Numbered from the stretch's first letter, positions 6,297 to 14,484 are shown. The stretch: 21,992 nt of DNA from a virus (IMGVR_UViG_3300017991_003649:1-21992); one strand, 5' to 3'. The notes: generated from the sequence alone by a model not told the origin. A program made the numbers and translations.

Positions 6297-7190
6297 ATGG
6301 CTAACGTAATAGAAAGACTGGTCAGTGATGGCTTGATCAAGCCTCCCAGATGGTTACCTAGCAACATCCATTATCTTACGATAATGGGCTCAGTGGCATA
6401 CGGAGTGTCCACCGACGTGTCGGACATGGATATTTATGGGTTCTGTATACCACCAAAAGAGATTGTATTTCCGCATCTTGCTGGCGAGATCATGGGTTTT
6501 GGCAGACAGCACACCAGGTTTGACCAGTATCAACAACACCACGTGGTTGATAATTCTGGAAACAAAGAATACGATTTTGCTATATACTCCATAATTCGTT
6601 ATTTCCAACTTGTTATGGAAAACAATCCCAACATGATTGATTCTCTGTTCACGCCGCATCGTTGCGTGTTGCATTCAACGTTTGTTGGTAACATGGTCAG
6701 AGAGAATCGCAGGATGTTCTTACATAAAAAGTGCTGGCACACTTTCAAAGGTTATGCTTATAGTCAGGTAAAGAAAATGGCGCGTAACCCAGAGGGTAAG
6801 CGAAAAGAAACTGTAGATAAGTACGGTTTTGATGTCAAATTCGCTTACCATGTTGTCAGATTAATCAATGAGGTTGAGATGATTTTGACTGAGGGCGATC
6901 TTGATTTAGAACGCAACAGGGAGCAACTTAAAGCTATTAGGTCTGGAGAGTGGACTAAAGAACAGATCGAGAAGTACTTCGAGACTAAGGAACGAGAACT
7001 TGAGTCACTCTATACAACAAGTAAGCTTCCGCACGGCCCAGATGAGGATAAGATCAAGGCTCTGTTGCTTCAATGCTTAGAACACCACTACGGTAGTCTA
7101 TCCAGTTGTGTCATAAGTGAGAGTGACGCCATTATCGCATTACGCGAAGTCCGGAAGACACTTGATAGATATTCACACGTCATGGGGTAA
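6297..7190 (+). CDS. Nucleotidyltransferase, RlaP/YcgL-type (Pol-beta fold)
   Basis: A 297-aa protein with the Pol-beta nucleotidyltransferase signature: GSVAYG (31-36), then DMD at 43-45 as two of the catalytic acidic residues, followed by a helical C-terminal region rich in Lys/Glu. The form 'MGSxAYGVSTxxSDxDxxG' is that of the COG3541 YcgL/RlaP group, often encoded beside RNA ligases in phages and bacteria and presumed to act in RNA repair or end modification. No RNA ligase is in this window. The start is 2 bases after the DHH stop, with AGGG at 6284-6287 as the ribosome site. tRNA or RNA end-labelling are alternatives; the substrate is unknown. Confidence 0.82.
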   Translation: MANVIERLVSDGLIKPPRWLPSNIHYLTIMGSVAYGVSTDVSDMDIYGFCIPPKEIVFPHLAGEIMGFGRQHTRFDQYQQHHVVDNSGNKEYDFAIYSIIRYFQLVMENNPNMIDSLFTPHRCVLHSTFVGNMVRENRRMFLHKKCWHTFKGYAYSQVKKMARNPEGKRKETVDKYGFDVKFAYHVVRLINEVEMILTEGDLDLERNREQLKAIRSGEWTKEQIEKYFETKERELESLYTTSKLPHGPDEDKIKALLLQCLEHHYGSLSSCVISESDAIIALREVRKTLDRYSHVMG

Positions 7191-7222
7191 TTCTCCAAAT
7201 ATATTGAAATTGGAGGACAATC

Positions 7223-7390
7223 ATGCCCAAAGACATCATACGCAAATTCCAAAAGAAATATGGCAAAAAGCGCGGTAAAAGCATATACTACGCAACCGCC
7301 AACAAGCAGGGTCGAAACCCAGAGACTTTCCGTAAGGAGTCTAAAGATAGGTTCGACCAAATGCTAGACGAAGCACTAGAACATATATAG
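7223..7390 (+). CDS. Small basic 55-aa phage protein
   Basis: A short gene: ATG at 7223 with TGGAGGA (7211-7217) six bases upstream, and TAG at 7388-7390. The protein is strongly basic in its N-terminal half (KKYGKKRGKS), then has YYATANKQGRNPET, then an acidic helix at the C-terminus. Short phage proteins with a YGxxxGxxxYYATANKxG-type pattern are, to my recollection, common but uncharacterised. It ends the accessory block and is followed by a terminator-like hairpin. CTCCAA (7193-7198) can pair with TTGGAG (7210-7215) and cover part of the ribosome site. Confidence 0.78.
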   Translation: MPKDIIRKFQKKYGKKRGKSIYYATANKQGRNPETFRKESKDRFDQMLDEALEHI

Positions 7391-7413
7391 CCAAATCAAA
7401 TACGAATTTTTCT

Positions 7414-7450
7414 GTCGTCCGCTTCTTATCGGAAGCGGACGACTGCATTT
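7414..7450 (+). terminator. Terminator hairpin closing the accessory block
   Basis: A perfect 12-bp stem (GTCGTCCGCTTC, 7414-7425, with 7432-7443) with a 6-base loop, followed by TGCATTT. It lies 24 bases after the stop of the 55-aa gene. The stem is strong but the U-tract is short. Confidence 0.72.
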
Positions 7451-7519
7451 CAAAGATAGTGTATGGAATATAATCCGTGGATAAAGAACAGGTTGCGCAT
7501 TATAGAGGGGAACATAATT

Positions 7520-7864
7520 ATGGTTCCTGGATGTGAGCCAGTGTCTGCTGCCACCAGTAGTGGATTTCCGGCAGATATTAGGGATGCATGCAACTGTTCA
7601 TATATTACACTAAAAGCGGCGATGGAAGCCATACCGGAGGCTGAAATAATCTGGAGTACGCGTGATGATCAACGATACTTTGTTTTACCAGATGGACCTC
7701 CACCGGATTATGGTGAGTGTCCAGGAGAATCTTGCCCCACTGATTGGTATGGCATATTGAGAGAGCATGCGAATTGCGAACAACCTCCAGAAGAGGAAGA
7801 ATCGCTATGTTTCAACAAGCCAGGTAATGGTTTGATTTTTGATTTTCATGGATGCAACATATAA
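7520..7864 (+). CDS. Unknown Cys-rich 114-aa protein
   Basis: I prefer the ATG at 7520, which has AGAGGGGA (7504-7511) eight bases upstream; an in-frame ATG at 7463 has no ribosome site and lies close to the terminator. The product has about eight Cys (GC, CNC, CPGESC, NC, LC, GC) spread along an acidic, Pro-rich chain, plus FVLPDGPPP. There is no membrane segment or export signal. The spacing matches no zinc finger I know. Its stop overlaps the start of the gp14-like gene (TAATG), so the two are translationally coupled, hinting at a virion or assembly role. Confidence 0.65.
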   Translation: MVPGCEPVSAATSSGFPADIRDACNCSYITLKAAMEAIPEAEIIWSTRDDQRYFVLPDGPPPDYGECPGESCPTDWYGILREHANCEQPPEEEESLCFNKPGNGLIFDFHGCNI

Positions 7865-8427
7865 TGGCCATTTACAATTTTGATAACTCACAGCAGTTTA
7901 GTTCATTGGGTGGTGTGTCTGATTTTAGGACAGATGCTGCCAAGTTTCAGCCTCAACAATCACTATATGACCACAGCAACCCAGACTTAGCTACAGCAGA
8001 GGCCATCGCCCTTGAGACAATCAGAATTTCAGGTGCTCCCGTAACGATAATTCCTAGAACCAGGGATAATAAGTACGATGAGACCTGGATGGAGGATGCC
8101 GATCCGACTTATTTCAGGGGTTATGACTTAAAGGCATTTTTTGTTGCAACACCACCAGAAACGGTTCTCACCAAATGGGGCAAGGATGCGCCGACCACGT
8201 TGGATCTTAGGTTTTCTAGGGCGGAGTTGTTTGGGATTTTTGGCGACAGAATGATACAGATTGGTGATGTCATTGTTGTCCCACACAACAGTCTGATCAT
8301 TAAAGCCAACAGGTTTAGGGTTTTACATCCGGGAGAAACAGGCAACTATCGTTATCGTTGGATGTACCTAACAGTGACTGTTGAGAACCTTAATAAGGAT
8401 AAGGCTCACGAACCGAGGGACATATGA
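7864..8427 (+). CDS. Neck protein, T4 gp14-like
   Basis: A 187-aa protein resembling T4 gp14, the second neck component that joins head to tail. Recognisable are an ATAEAIALETIRISGAP-type helix near residues 45-60 followed by VTIIPRTRDNKYDE, as in the gp14 'LVAESIQMRGVECYYVPRE' region, a W-x-EDADPTY segment, and a C-terminal RVLHPGETGNYRYRW stretch (gp14: EPYDPFYQLGQ). The chosen ATG overlaps the previous stop by one base; another ATG at 7852 is in frame but lacks support. It is shorter than T4 gp14 (256 aa). The next gene overlaps by four bases (ATGA). Confidence 0.68.
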   Translation: MAIYNFDNSQQFSSLGGVSDFRTDAAKFQPQQSLYDHSNPDLATAEAIALETIRISGAPVTIIPRTRDNKYDETWMEDADPTYFRGYDLKAFFVATPPETVLTKWGKDAPTTLDLRFSRAELFGIFGDRMIQIGDVIVVPHNSLIIKANRFRVLHPGETGNYRYRWMYLTVTVENLNKDKAHEPRDI

Positions 8428-8735
8428 AGCGCATCAAAGCACAAGAACTAAAAGAAGTGCTTATGGCAGACATGGAATCTGCTAGGGCAGATGTTCTGGA
8501 TGTATCTGGCGACGTAATTTCTGATAGGGTGACTGACATCTCCAGGAATGTTATAAAACCAGACACCGTTGTTGGTAAGGATAAGGTTTGGGTTGGTGTT
8601 TATGGTGATTCTTTCGACGAGGCTGTTAAAGAAGAAAAGTTTGGTACTCGCCCATTTGCTAACACAATGAACTGGGTAAGAACAAGAGAACCGTTTGTTG
8701 CGGCTTTGAAAACAAAGATTCCATGGGTTAAATAA
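8424..8735 (+). CDS. Unknown 103-aa protein between gp14-like and gp15-like genes
   Basis: The ATG at 8424 overlaps the previous stop (ATGA), and GAGGGA at 8414-8419 supplies the ribosome site. The product is helical at the N-terminus and then beta-rich (VWVGVYGDSF), ending in a basic WVK. Size and position between two neck/tail-completion genes resemble small head-tail joining proteins of other phages, but I recognise no signature. Its stop overlaps the next start by one base (TAATG), so neck-gene translation is coupled through it. Confidence 0.72.
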   Translation: MKRIKAQELKEVLMADMESARADVLDVSGDVISDRVTDISRNVIKPDTVVGKDKVWVGVYGDSFDEAVKEEKFGTRPFANTMNWVRTREPFVAALKTKIPWVK

Positions 8736-9559
8736 TGCCAGTACATGATTTTACATTTAGACCGCCACAATCATTGCAACCGCATAAGCAGGTGTTTCAG
8801 GATCATCATCCCGATGTAACACCAAGGCCACCAAAACTTCCAAATTATGACAAGAGAGTTGATATTGTTGAGAGCCCACAGAATACGTCACCAGAACAGG
8901 TGATAGAGGTTTTATCTAATGGGTTTCATACTCTTGATGAGCACATGAAGATGTGGCTTAGTGGTATTAAAGTCCCGACACTCGATAGTTATAAGGTTGC
9001 GTCTGTTCATGTTGCTGCTAGCGATAGATCGGTTCTTGACTGGGCTCAGGACTTCTTCGATGGCCGCGTTCCACTACCTGTCATTTCTGTACATAGGTCT
9101 AGTTGGGCATTTAATCCGGCGATGTACTCACCACCATATCACCCAATTTCTAAGAAATTCACTGACAGATCTCGCAAGAGAATGAGGAACATTTTCAGGC
9201 CGATGCCATTCAAAGTAGAGTATATGATCAGTATTTGGACAGAGTTCAAGAGGGATGTTGAATATATTGAGTCAAATATCGTTAGACGCCATAACCCAAT
9301 GGCAACTTTTCAGATGGAAGATGAGCATCTGCGACAAATTATTCATTCTTATTATAATGGGACAACGAACAGTAGTGATATAGAAATTGAGGCCAAACAG
9401 AGGCCTAAAGTTATTTATGATATAAGTCTTAGCGTTGATTATGGAATACCACTTAACGAGAAAATTGTACCAACAGTACTTGGTCGTGTGGTATCCATCA
9501 AGGAATTAACTACAAGACAAACTCTAGAAACATATAAAGTAGAAGACATAGTACCTTAG
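8735..9559 (+). CDS. Tail sheath stabiliser/completion protein, T4 gp15-like
   Basis: A 274-aa protein, nearly the length of T4 gp15 (272 aa), which forms the hexameric ring ending the tail and joining it to the neck. The key stretch is at about residues 150-190 (PMPFKVEYMISIWTEFKRDV, then IESNIVRRHNPMATF), which fits the gp15 pattern of a beta strand, 'y.l.ift.yedd...i.eqilp.F.p'. The N-terminal 40 residues are Pro/His-rich and probably extended. The start overlaps the previous stop (TAATG). Position after gp14-like and before sheath agrees with this role. Confidence 0.65.
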   Translation: MPVHDFTFRPPQSLQPHKQVFQDHHPDVTPRPPKLPNYDKRVDIVESPQNTSPEQVIEVLSNGFHTLDEHMKMWLSGIKVPTLDSYKVASVHVAASDRSVLDWAQDFFDGRVPLPVISVHRSSWAFNPAMYSPPYHPISKKFTDRSRKRMRNIFRPMPFKVEYMISIWTEFKRDVEYIESNIVRRHNPMATFQMEDEHLRQIIHSYYNGTTNSSDIEIEAKQRPKVIYDISLSVDYGIPLNEKIVPTVLGRVVSIKELTTRQTLETYKVEDIVP

Positions 9560-9594
9560 TATTTTATTCATTATTCTATTAGAGGAGATAAACT

Positions 9595-9870
9595 ATGGCT
9601 AATAAGCCACAGAAGCGCCCACTGACCCAGGCAGAGATTAAAAAGAAGAAAGAGCTTGAGAAGGGAAGTGGCGAGAAAATTACGGTCTATAGCCGCGCTA
9701 AGCGCACAATACCAATACAAGTTAGAGAACCAGGCAAGGATTTCTATGTTGCCGAAAGAACTATTCATCTTGGTCGTGGCAAGAAGTATACAGATTATAA
9801 GTCGCGCTTCAATATGGACCAGATAGACAATCTTCGTAAGAAGGGCGAAATCCAGGTCGTGAACGGCTAA
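9595..9870 (+). CDS. Unknown basic 91-aa protein upstream of the sheath
   Basis: The ATG at 9595 has AGAGGAGA (9580-9587) at good distance. The product is Lys/Arg-rich: residues 1-30 form a charged segment (KKKKELEKGSG), followed by a small beta-rich part (ITVYSRAKRTIPIQV, FYVAERTIHLGRGKKY) and a short C-terminal helix. I recognise no family. It is not overlapped with either neighbour, unlike the neck genes, and its codons (CGC/CGT Arg) suggest good expression. It may be a small virion or assembly protein. Confidence 0.75.
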   Translation: MANKPQKRPLTQAEIKKKKELEKGSGEKITVYSRAKRTIPIQVREPGKDFYVAERTIHLGRGKKYTDYKSRFNMDQIDNLRKKGEIQVVNG

Positions 9871-9891
9871 TATTCCCCATCCTATTCCATG

Positions 9892-9900
9892 CAAATATAA
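9892..9900 (+). promoter_or_regulatory. Candidate AT-rich late-type promoter element before the sheath
   Basis: CAAATATAA, identical to the copy at 257-265, lies 35 bases upstream of the sheath ATG. See the entry at 257 for the reasoning and caveats. Confidence 0.3.
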
Positions 9901-9934
9901 CCATGACGGTACTTAGCATGAATAGGAGAAGACT

Positions 9935-12790
9935 ATGGCTGTTTATCTGTCGCCGGGTGTCTACCCTCGCGAGATTGATCTAAGCCTGCTCGCCACTGGC
10001 GTAGGTCCTGTTCGTCCTGTGTTCATCGGGACTGCCCAAAAGGGTCCGATGAATACTCCCACCCTTATCACGAGTTCGGCACAATACATCGACGTGTTCG
10101 GTGAGCCATTCCCAGAGAGTTACCTGGGATATGCTGTATTGGCCTACTTCGAAAAGGGCGTGGAGTGCTTCGTAGAGCGCGTAGGCGTCGAGGCAGAAGA
10201 TGGACAGGTTGAAGATTTGGCCAGCATTGCCATTGACACCAGCGGGGCAAGGATCGAAGGTTGGGGTCGTATTCCGGTCTTTACCGGGATCGATTTTGGT
10301 AAGATCCAATTGCGCACCCCAAGCGCAGAAGAGCCTTTTGCATTCCATGTGGCATCGGTCGATAACATTGATTATAGTGATATCGCCATTGATTCATCCG
10401 GATCAGCCACGGCAACTCTGAGTTTTACTGGCTCCGGTTTGTCGGATGCCTACACTGGGTCAATTGACGACTCATTTGTTGTTCTCATAACAACAAATCC
10501 AGATCAAACCGGTGGATCAGTTCTTGATGGTGCAGAATTCACCATTACTCAGAACAGCACTGGTGATGTGATTGAGAGCGGCACAATCGTTGAGAGCGTC
10601 ACCCCAGGCGAATCAGAGCCAATAGATGTTGGCGATACTGGGTTGAGCTTCTCAATTGTTGTTACTGGTTCAATCCCAATCGGAGAAGGTGACACATTCA
10701 CCTTTGAAGCACATCCGGATAACCTCACTTTCGGATTCAATGTCGATCGTGCTGGTTCTGTCACGGAGTACTCATTCACTGATGGTGACACCTATACTGA
10801 TATTGATAGCTTCGTAACCGCATTCAACACATTGATTGGCGGCGGCGAAGATTATCAGGCAGTAAACATCGATGATGAGCTTTATGTTCGTACCGATACT
10901 GCCGGCCAGCCAGTCCAGCTGATGTCAACCGAAGCATGGTCACTTGAGGTTGGTCAAAGCCTCTATGCTTGGGATATCCCACGCAGCTACCTGATTTCAA
11001 CTGATGCTGGTCCGTTCAACATCACGACTTCAAATGATAGAGTTACCATTAATGCGATTGGCGATTCAACCACCACAGTTGAATTTTCCATCCCGCATGG
11101 TCTTGACCAGAGCGCATCAGCCATCGCTAGTGCGATACACCTTGGTGGTGTCCAGCTTGGTGTTCGCTATTGGCGCAGTTATGCCATGCAGGTCACTGAT
11201 GATGAGTATAGAGTTGTCATCGAAACCGATGTTGGCCAACAGTTCAGCATGTTGGAGATGCTTTCTAACTCTAGTAACATTAAGACCTTGCGTTTTGCGG
11301 AAGAGCTTGAAATTCTCTACCCGTATAAGCGCAACTACCGTGGTTTCTGGGACAGCAGAGTTGAGCTGCCAGAAAGCGGTAGCATCACCCCAGAGACGCC
11401 TGCAAGTTGTGAGTCAGACCCTGGTAGTGCTGCATGCGCTGTTGATAGTGCCTACTACTCCAACATTGTTGGATGGTTTGTTGCACCATCGGCCGGTACT
11501 TGGGTTGATGAATACACCATAACTGTCAGAATCTTTACTGAGGGTATTGGTGATTCAGCCAATCGTTATGTTGTTGAGGTTTATGACAGCAACGACCTTA
11601 TCGTTGAACGTGTTGAGGATGTATCATTTGACTCATCTGATGAACGATATATTGGCAATGTGGTTAACCCAGGTTCTTCTATCGGTGGAACCAATGGTAA
11701 TGCTCTGATAAACTGGGATGACCGTCCGTCATGGCTTGCCAATGATCCAATGGATTCAAGCTTCGAAGTTCGCAATCCGGCTGAATTTCATCAGGTGCCA
11801 TATACTGGTCAAGCTAATGGTATCCCAGAAGATCCGATCTACAGTTCAGAGCTTGATCGCGCAATTATTGGTAACCCAGCTCTTGGTTCTGGCTTGTTTG
11901 CCTTTGAGAACCCAGAAGCATATGATGTAAATCTTTTATCAACTCCTGGTTTCTCATCCGGTGCTGTCATTGGTCAGTCAATCCAACTGTGCCAGTCACG
12001 TGGTGACATGCTTTATGTTGTTGATCCGCCTTACGGCCTTCGCCCACAACAGGTCATCGATTGGCATAATGGCATGCTTACATCTGATCTTGGTCAGGCG
12101 ATCAACAGCTCCTACGCCGCACTTTACTGGTCATGGCTGAAGATCTTCGACCAGTTCAGTGGCGAGGACATCTGGATTCCACCGAGTGGACACGTTCTGT
12201 CGGTATTTGCTTACACTGCTGAAGTTGGGGAACAGTGGTATGCCCCAGCCGGTCTACAACGCGGTCATTTGTTGACCCCGATCGATATCGAATACAACCC
12301 GAACCTCGGTGAAAGGAATGCCCTCTATGGTTCAGGAAACGCGGTCAACCCGATTGTGAACTTTACCCAGGAGGGTATCACAATCTGGGGCCAGAGAACG
12401 CTCCAGCGATTTGCTTCTGCGCTCGATCGTGTGAATGTTCGAATGCTCTTGATCTATATGAAGAAGAATTTGGTAAGAGCGCTTCGACCAGTCGTGTTCG
12501 AACAGAACGATCGCATCTTGTGGTCGCAGGTACTTAATATCACAGAGCCATTCCTTGGTGACATTGTGGCAAGACGTGGTATTGAGGCCTTCAAGGTTGT
12601 GTGTGACGAGACCAATAATACGCCAGAAAGACGTGACCGTAACGAGCTGTGGGTGAGTGTATTCTTCAAGCCCGTTAAGGTTGCAGAATTTGTGGTTCTG
12701 AACTTGGTTATCCTGAGAAGCGACGCGTCCTTCTCCTCTGACGAAGTTTTGGCAGCTGGCGGCGTAGTCACCAACCAGTCCGCAGCGTAA
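9935..12790 (+). CDS. Tail sheath protein, T4 gp18-like, unusually large
   Basis: A 951-aa contractile tail sheath subunit. The N-terminus (YLSPGVYPREID, then TAQKGPMNTP and a 'Y.DVFGEPFPESYLGYAVLAYFEKG' stretch at about residues 48-75) is diagnostic for myovirus sheaths. The C-terminal domain from about residue 820 carries the conserved LQRFASALDRVNVRMLLIYM and FKVVCDETNNTPE segments that form the inner sheath core. T4 gp18 is 659 aa. The excess lies at about residues 110-500: Ser/Thr/Asp/Gly-rich, beta-stranded, exposed protrusion-type domains. The ATG has AGGAGA at 9923-9928. A terminator follows, so this is probably its own strong transcript. In infection the subunits assemble around the tube and contract. 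Confidence 0.93.
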   Translation: MAVYLSPGVYPREIDLSLLATGVGPVRPVFIGTAQKGPMNTPTLITSSAQYIDVFGEPFPESYLGYAVLAYFEKGVECFVERVGVEAEDGQVEDLASIAIDTSGARIEGWGRIPVFTGIDFGKIQLRTPSAEEPFAFHVASVDNIDYSDIAIDSSGSATATLSFTGSGLSDAYTGSIDDSFVVLITTNPDQTGGSVLDGAEFTITQNSTGDVIESGTIVESVTPGESEPIDVGDTGLSFSIVVTGSIPIGEGDTFTFEAHPDNLTFGFNVDRAGSVTEYSFTDGDTYTDIDSFVTAFNTLIGGGEDYQAVNIDDELYVRTDTAGQPVQLMSTEAWSLEVGQSLYAWDIPRSYLISTDAGPFNITTSNDRVTINAIGDSTTTVEFSIPHGLDQSASAIASAIHLGGVQLGVRYWRSYAMQVTDDEYRVVIETDVGQQFSMLEMLSNSSNIKTLRFAEELEILYPYKRNYRGFWDSRVELPESGSITPETPASCESDPGSAACAVDSAYYSNIVGWFVAPSAGTWVDEYTITVRIFTEGIGDSANRYVVEVYDSNDLIVERVEDVSFDSSDERYIGNVVNPGSSIGGTNGNALINWDDRPSWLANDPMDSSFEVRNPAEFHQVPYTGQANGIPEDPIYSSELDRAIIGNPALGSGLFAFENPEAYDVNLLSTPGFSSGAVIGQSIQLCQSRGDMLYVVDPPYGLRPQQVIDWHNGMLTSDLGQAINSSYAALYWSWLKIFDQFSGEDIWIPPSGHVLSVFAYTAEVGEQWYAPAGLQRGHLLTPIDIEYNPNLGERNALYGSGNAVNPIVNFTQEGITIWGQRTLQRFASALDRVNVRMLLIYMKKNLVRALRPVVFEQNDRILWSQVLNITEPFLGDIVARRGIEAFKVVCDETNNTPERRDRNELWVSVFFKPVKVAEFVVLNLVILRSDASFSSDEVLAAGGVVTNQSAA

Positions 12791-12813
12791 GTTCTGATTA
12801 CTCATAACGTTGC

Positions 12814-12844
12814 AGAAAAGGGACCCAAATAGGGTCCCTTTTCT
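12814..12844 (+). terminator. Rho-independent terminator after the sheath gene
   Basis: A perfect 13-bp stem (AGAAAAGGGACCC 12814-12826 with 12832-12844) and a 5-base loop, with TTTT in its 3' arm. It shares TCCCTTTTCTGTAG with the terminator at 709-740. It lies 24 bases after the stop. Confidence 0.87.
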
Positions 12845-12887
12845 GTAGAATTATTACCCGTTCTATCCAAGTTGATAGGAGGATCTT

Positions 12888-13274
12888 ATGGAATGTGAAA
12901 GGTGTGGTGTTGATGGCACACCACAAACAGAAGCGTTTTTGGCCATGGTGTTATCTTATGAGAAGATGGCTGCTGAGGGATTAGATCCAGACACTGATAG
13001 AGAAACTCTGAGGAATGGTGCCAATATCAAGTTTCCCATGATTGTGCATTATCCAGTATCTGAAGCACCAGAACTAGAAGCATTTCCTAGCAATAAACAT
13101 GGTCTGGTATCGTTATGTATAAAATGTATGCACGAAATGGAATTAGATCCTGAGGTTGTCTCACCAGGAAACCCACGAGATGCGGTTGACTTTAAGAAGT
13201 TATATGACGAGGCCCTGCCTTCGATTCAAGACAGGGCCATATCAGACGTTAAGAAAAGAGTGAGTAATAATTAG
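12888..13274 (+). CDS. Unknown 128-aa protein with two CxxC zinc-type motifs
   Basis: The ATG at 12888 has TAGGAGGA (12875-12882) upstream. CERC at residues 3-6 and CIKC in the second half could form one four-Cys zinc site. The middle is acidic and helical (LDPDTDRETLRNG), and the C-terminus is a charged helix. There is no catalytic motif. The gene lies between sheath and tube, where T4 has none, and ends tail to tail with a minus-strand Cys-rich gene, overlapping it by four bases. Function unknown; a small zinc-binding regulator or virion-associated protein is possible. Confidence 0.75.
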   Translation: MECERCGVDGTPQTEAFLAMVLSYEKMAAEGLDPDTDRETLRNGANIKFPMIVHYPVSEAPELEAFPSNKHGLVSLCIKCMHEMELDPEVVSPGNPRDAVDFKKLYDEALPSIQDRAISDVKKRVSNN

Positions 13275-13768
13275 GATTTCTTTTTCTTGAAGTCCGGACA
13301 TTGGTTGCATTTTCGGTCTGTGGTCAAGGTATGCTTGCTACATTTATACGCATCGACCTTATTGATTTTTCCACCACAACATTCCTGATCTACCTCACCT
13401 ATTTTGCCACCATTATTCTCACAGTTATCCGCTTTTTTATCCTGTGGGAATATAAAATATCTGATTCTATTTAGTAGATCAATACCCTGCTCTGGAACTA
13501 CCATCTCCAATTCGTCGAGGTCAACACGAACCTGCTTTAGGCGCTCTTCGTGTTCCTTTTTTCGCTTTTCCATTTCTTCAAGGTACTTCTGGGCCTCCTC
13601 TGGCAGTTGATTTTTAGAAGCGCCCAAAGGAATGCCAAGCGGACATCCCCATTCGTCCTTCCCCCACCCGCCATGTTGCTGTTCCATGGCTTTTCTAAAA
13701 TTCTCGTCATTGCGGCAGTGGAAGCACATTTGGTGTAATTTGCATTGTTGTGATTCTATGAAAGACAT
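13271..13768 (-). CDS. Unknown Cys-rich minus-strand protein (165 aa), moron-like
   Basis: It reads leftward from the ATG at 13766-13768, with a near-perfect AAGGAGGAG ribosome site just upstream on its strand; an in-frame ATG at 13879 adds 37 residues without a ribosome site. Cys/His groups occur at the N-terminus (CKLHQMCFHC), in the middle (CPLG), and at the C-terminus (CCGGK, CSKH, CNQC). Between them is a long charged helix (about residues 55-90, Lys/Glu-rich), probably a coiled coil. It looks like a multi-zinc protein. It sits against the direction of the tail operon and has its own upstream region, as expected for an independently expressed insertion. No family recognised. Confidence 0.72.
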   Translation of the reverse strand: MSFIESQQCKLHQMCFHCRNDENFRKAMEQQHGGWGKDEWGCPLGIPLGASKNQLPEEAQKYLEEMEKRKKEHEERLKQVRVDLDELEMVVPEQGIDLLNRIRYFIFPQDKKADNCENNGGKIGEVDQECCGGKINKVDAYKCSKHTLTTDRKCNQCPDFKKKKS

Positions 13769-13893
13769 TGGCTCCTCCTTGTCAGAGTAAAATACTGTCG
13801 GATGATGTACACGATCACTAGCATAACATCTATAATGTAAATACTTCTGATCAAACATAAAACGGATGATACCAAACAAATAAGGAGAGCAAT

Positions 13894-14415
13894 ATGCCAG
13901 GCTTCAATATTGGTGGATCAGGTGGTGAACAGATCATCAGTGGGCCTAACTCGGTTAGTGAGCCGCGCAGAACATATCGGTGGATATTTGAAACGTTGGA
14001 TGGCATGAACCAGAATGCTCTGGTATACCTGAAGACCTGTTCAAGGCCGAATGTTACTCTCGAGCCAATCGAGATGCACCACAACCAGGAAAGGGCATGG
14101 TTTGCTGGTCGTACCAACTGGGAAGCTATTTCCATGAATTGGTATGATATTGAGCAGGACCTCGACACTTCACAATCTATTTATGATTGGCTTGAAGTTA
14201 CTACCCAGATTCCGGACGCAAACGTCTCGCTTCCCTCTACATATAAGAAAAAGGGTAAGTTGCAGATGACGGACCACGAAGGTTCAGCCAAGGAAACATG
14301 GGAATTACACAATTGCTGGCCGACCAATGTCAACTGGAATGAGCTTGACTATTCAACCAATGACATCGTTTTGATCTCAGTCAGCATGCGCTATGATCGT
14401 GCGGTGAGACAGTAA
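13894..14415 (+). CDS. Tail tube protein, T4 gp19-like
   Basis: A 173-aa protein, near T4 gp19 (163 aa), which stacks as hexameric rings forming the inner tail tube. A Gly-rich start (MPGFNIGGSGG) is followed by a YRWIFETLDGM strand, a long middle, and a C-terminus of the tube type: ELHNCWPTNVNWNELDYSTND then a strand SVSMRYDRAV (gp19-like 'LkNAWP..V....LdYs..eI..V..tlrYD'). The ATG at 13894 has AAGGAGA at 13882-13888. It is followed by a terminator-like hairpin, then by a second member of the same family. Confidence 0.85.
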   Translation: MPGFNIGGSGGEQIISGPNSVSEPRRTYRWIFETLDGMNQNALVYLKTCSRPNVTLEPIEMHHNQERAWFAGRTNWEAISMNWYDIEQDLDTSQSIYDWLEVTTQIPDANVSLPSTYKKKGKLQMTDHEGSAKETWELHNCWPTNVNWNELDYSTNDIVLISVSMRYDRAVRQ

Positions 14416-14440
14416 GAGTTGATCCACAACCAGATGTAAT

Positions 14441-14472
14441 ATGGCCACCTGCTTGTGGGTGGCCATTATTTT
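14441..14472 (+). terminator. Terminator-like hairpin between the two tube genes
   Basis: A perfect 9-bp stem ATGGCCACC (14441-14449) with GGTGGCCAT (14458-14466), followed by TATTTTA. It lies 25 bases after the first tube stop and just ahead of the second tube gene, so it may lower transcription of the second copy. Confidence 0.65.
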
Positions 14473-14484
14473 ACGGAACAAGAC

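Noticed and set aside
11004-11522. Plus-strand 172-codon frame inside the sheath gene
   Set aside because: Out-of-frame shadow of the sheath; composition is unlike a protein fold and it has no ribosome site.
12332-12805. Minus-strand 157-codon frame opposite the sheath C-terminus
   Set aside because: The plus strand encodes the conserved sheath core here; no ribosome site on the minus strand.
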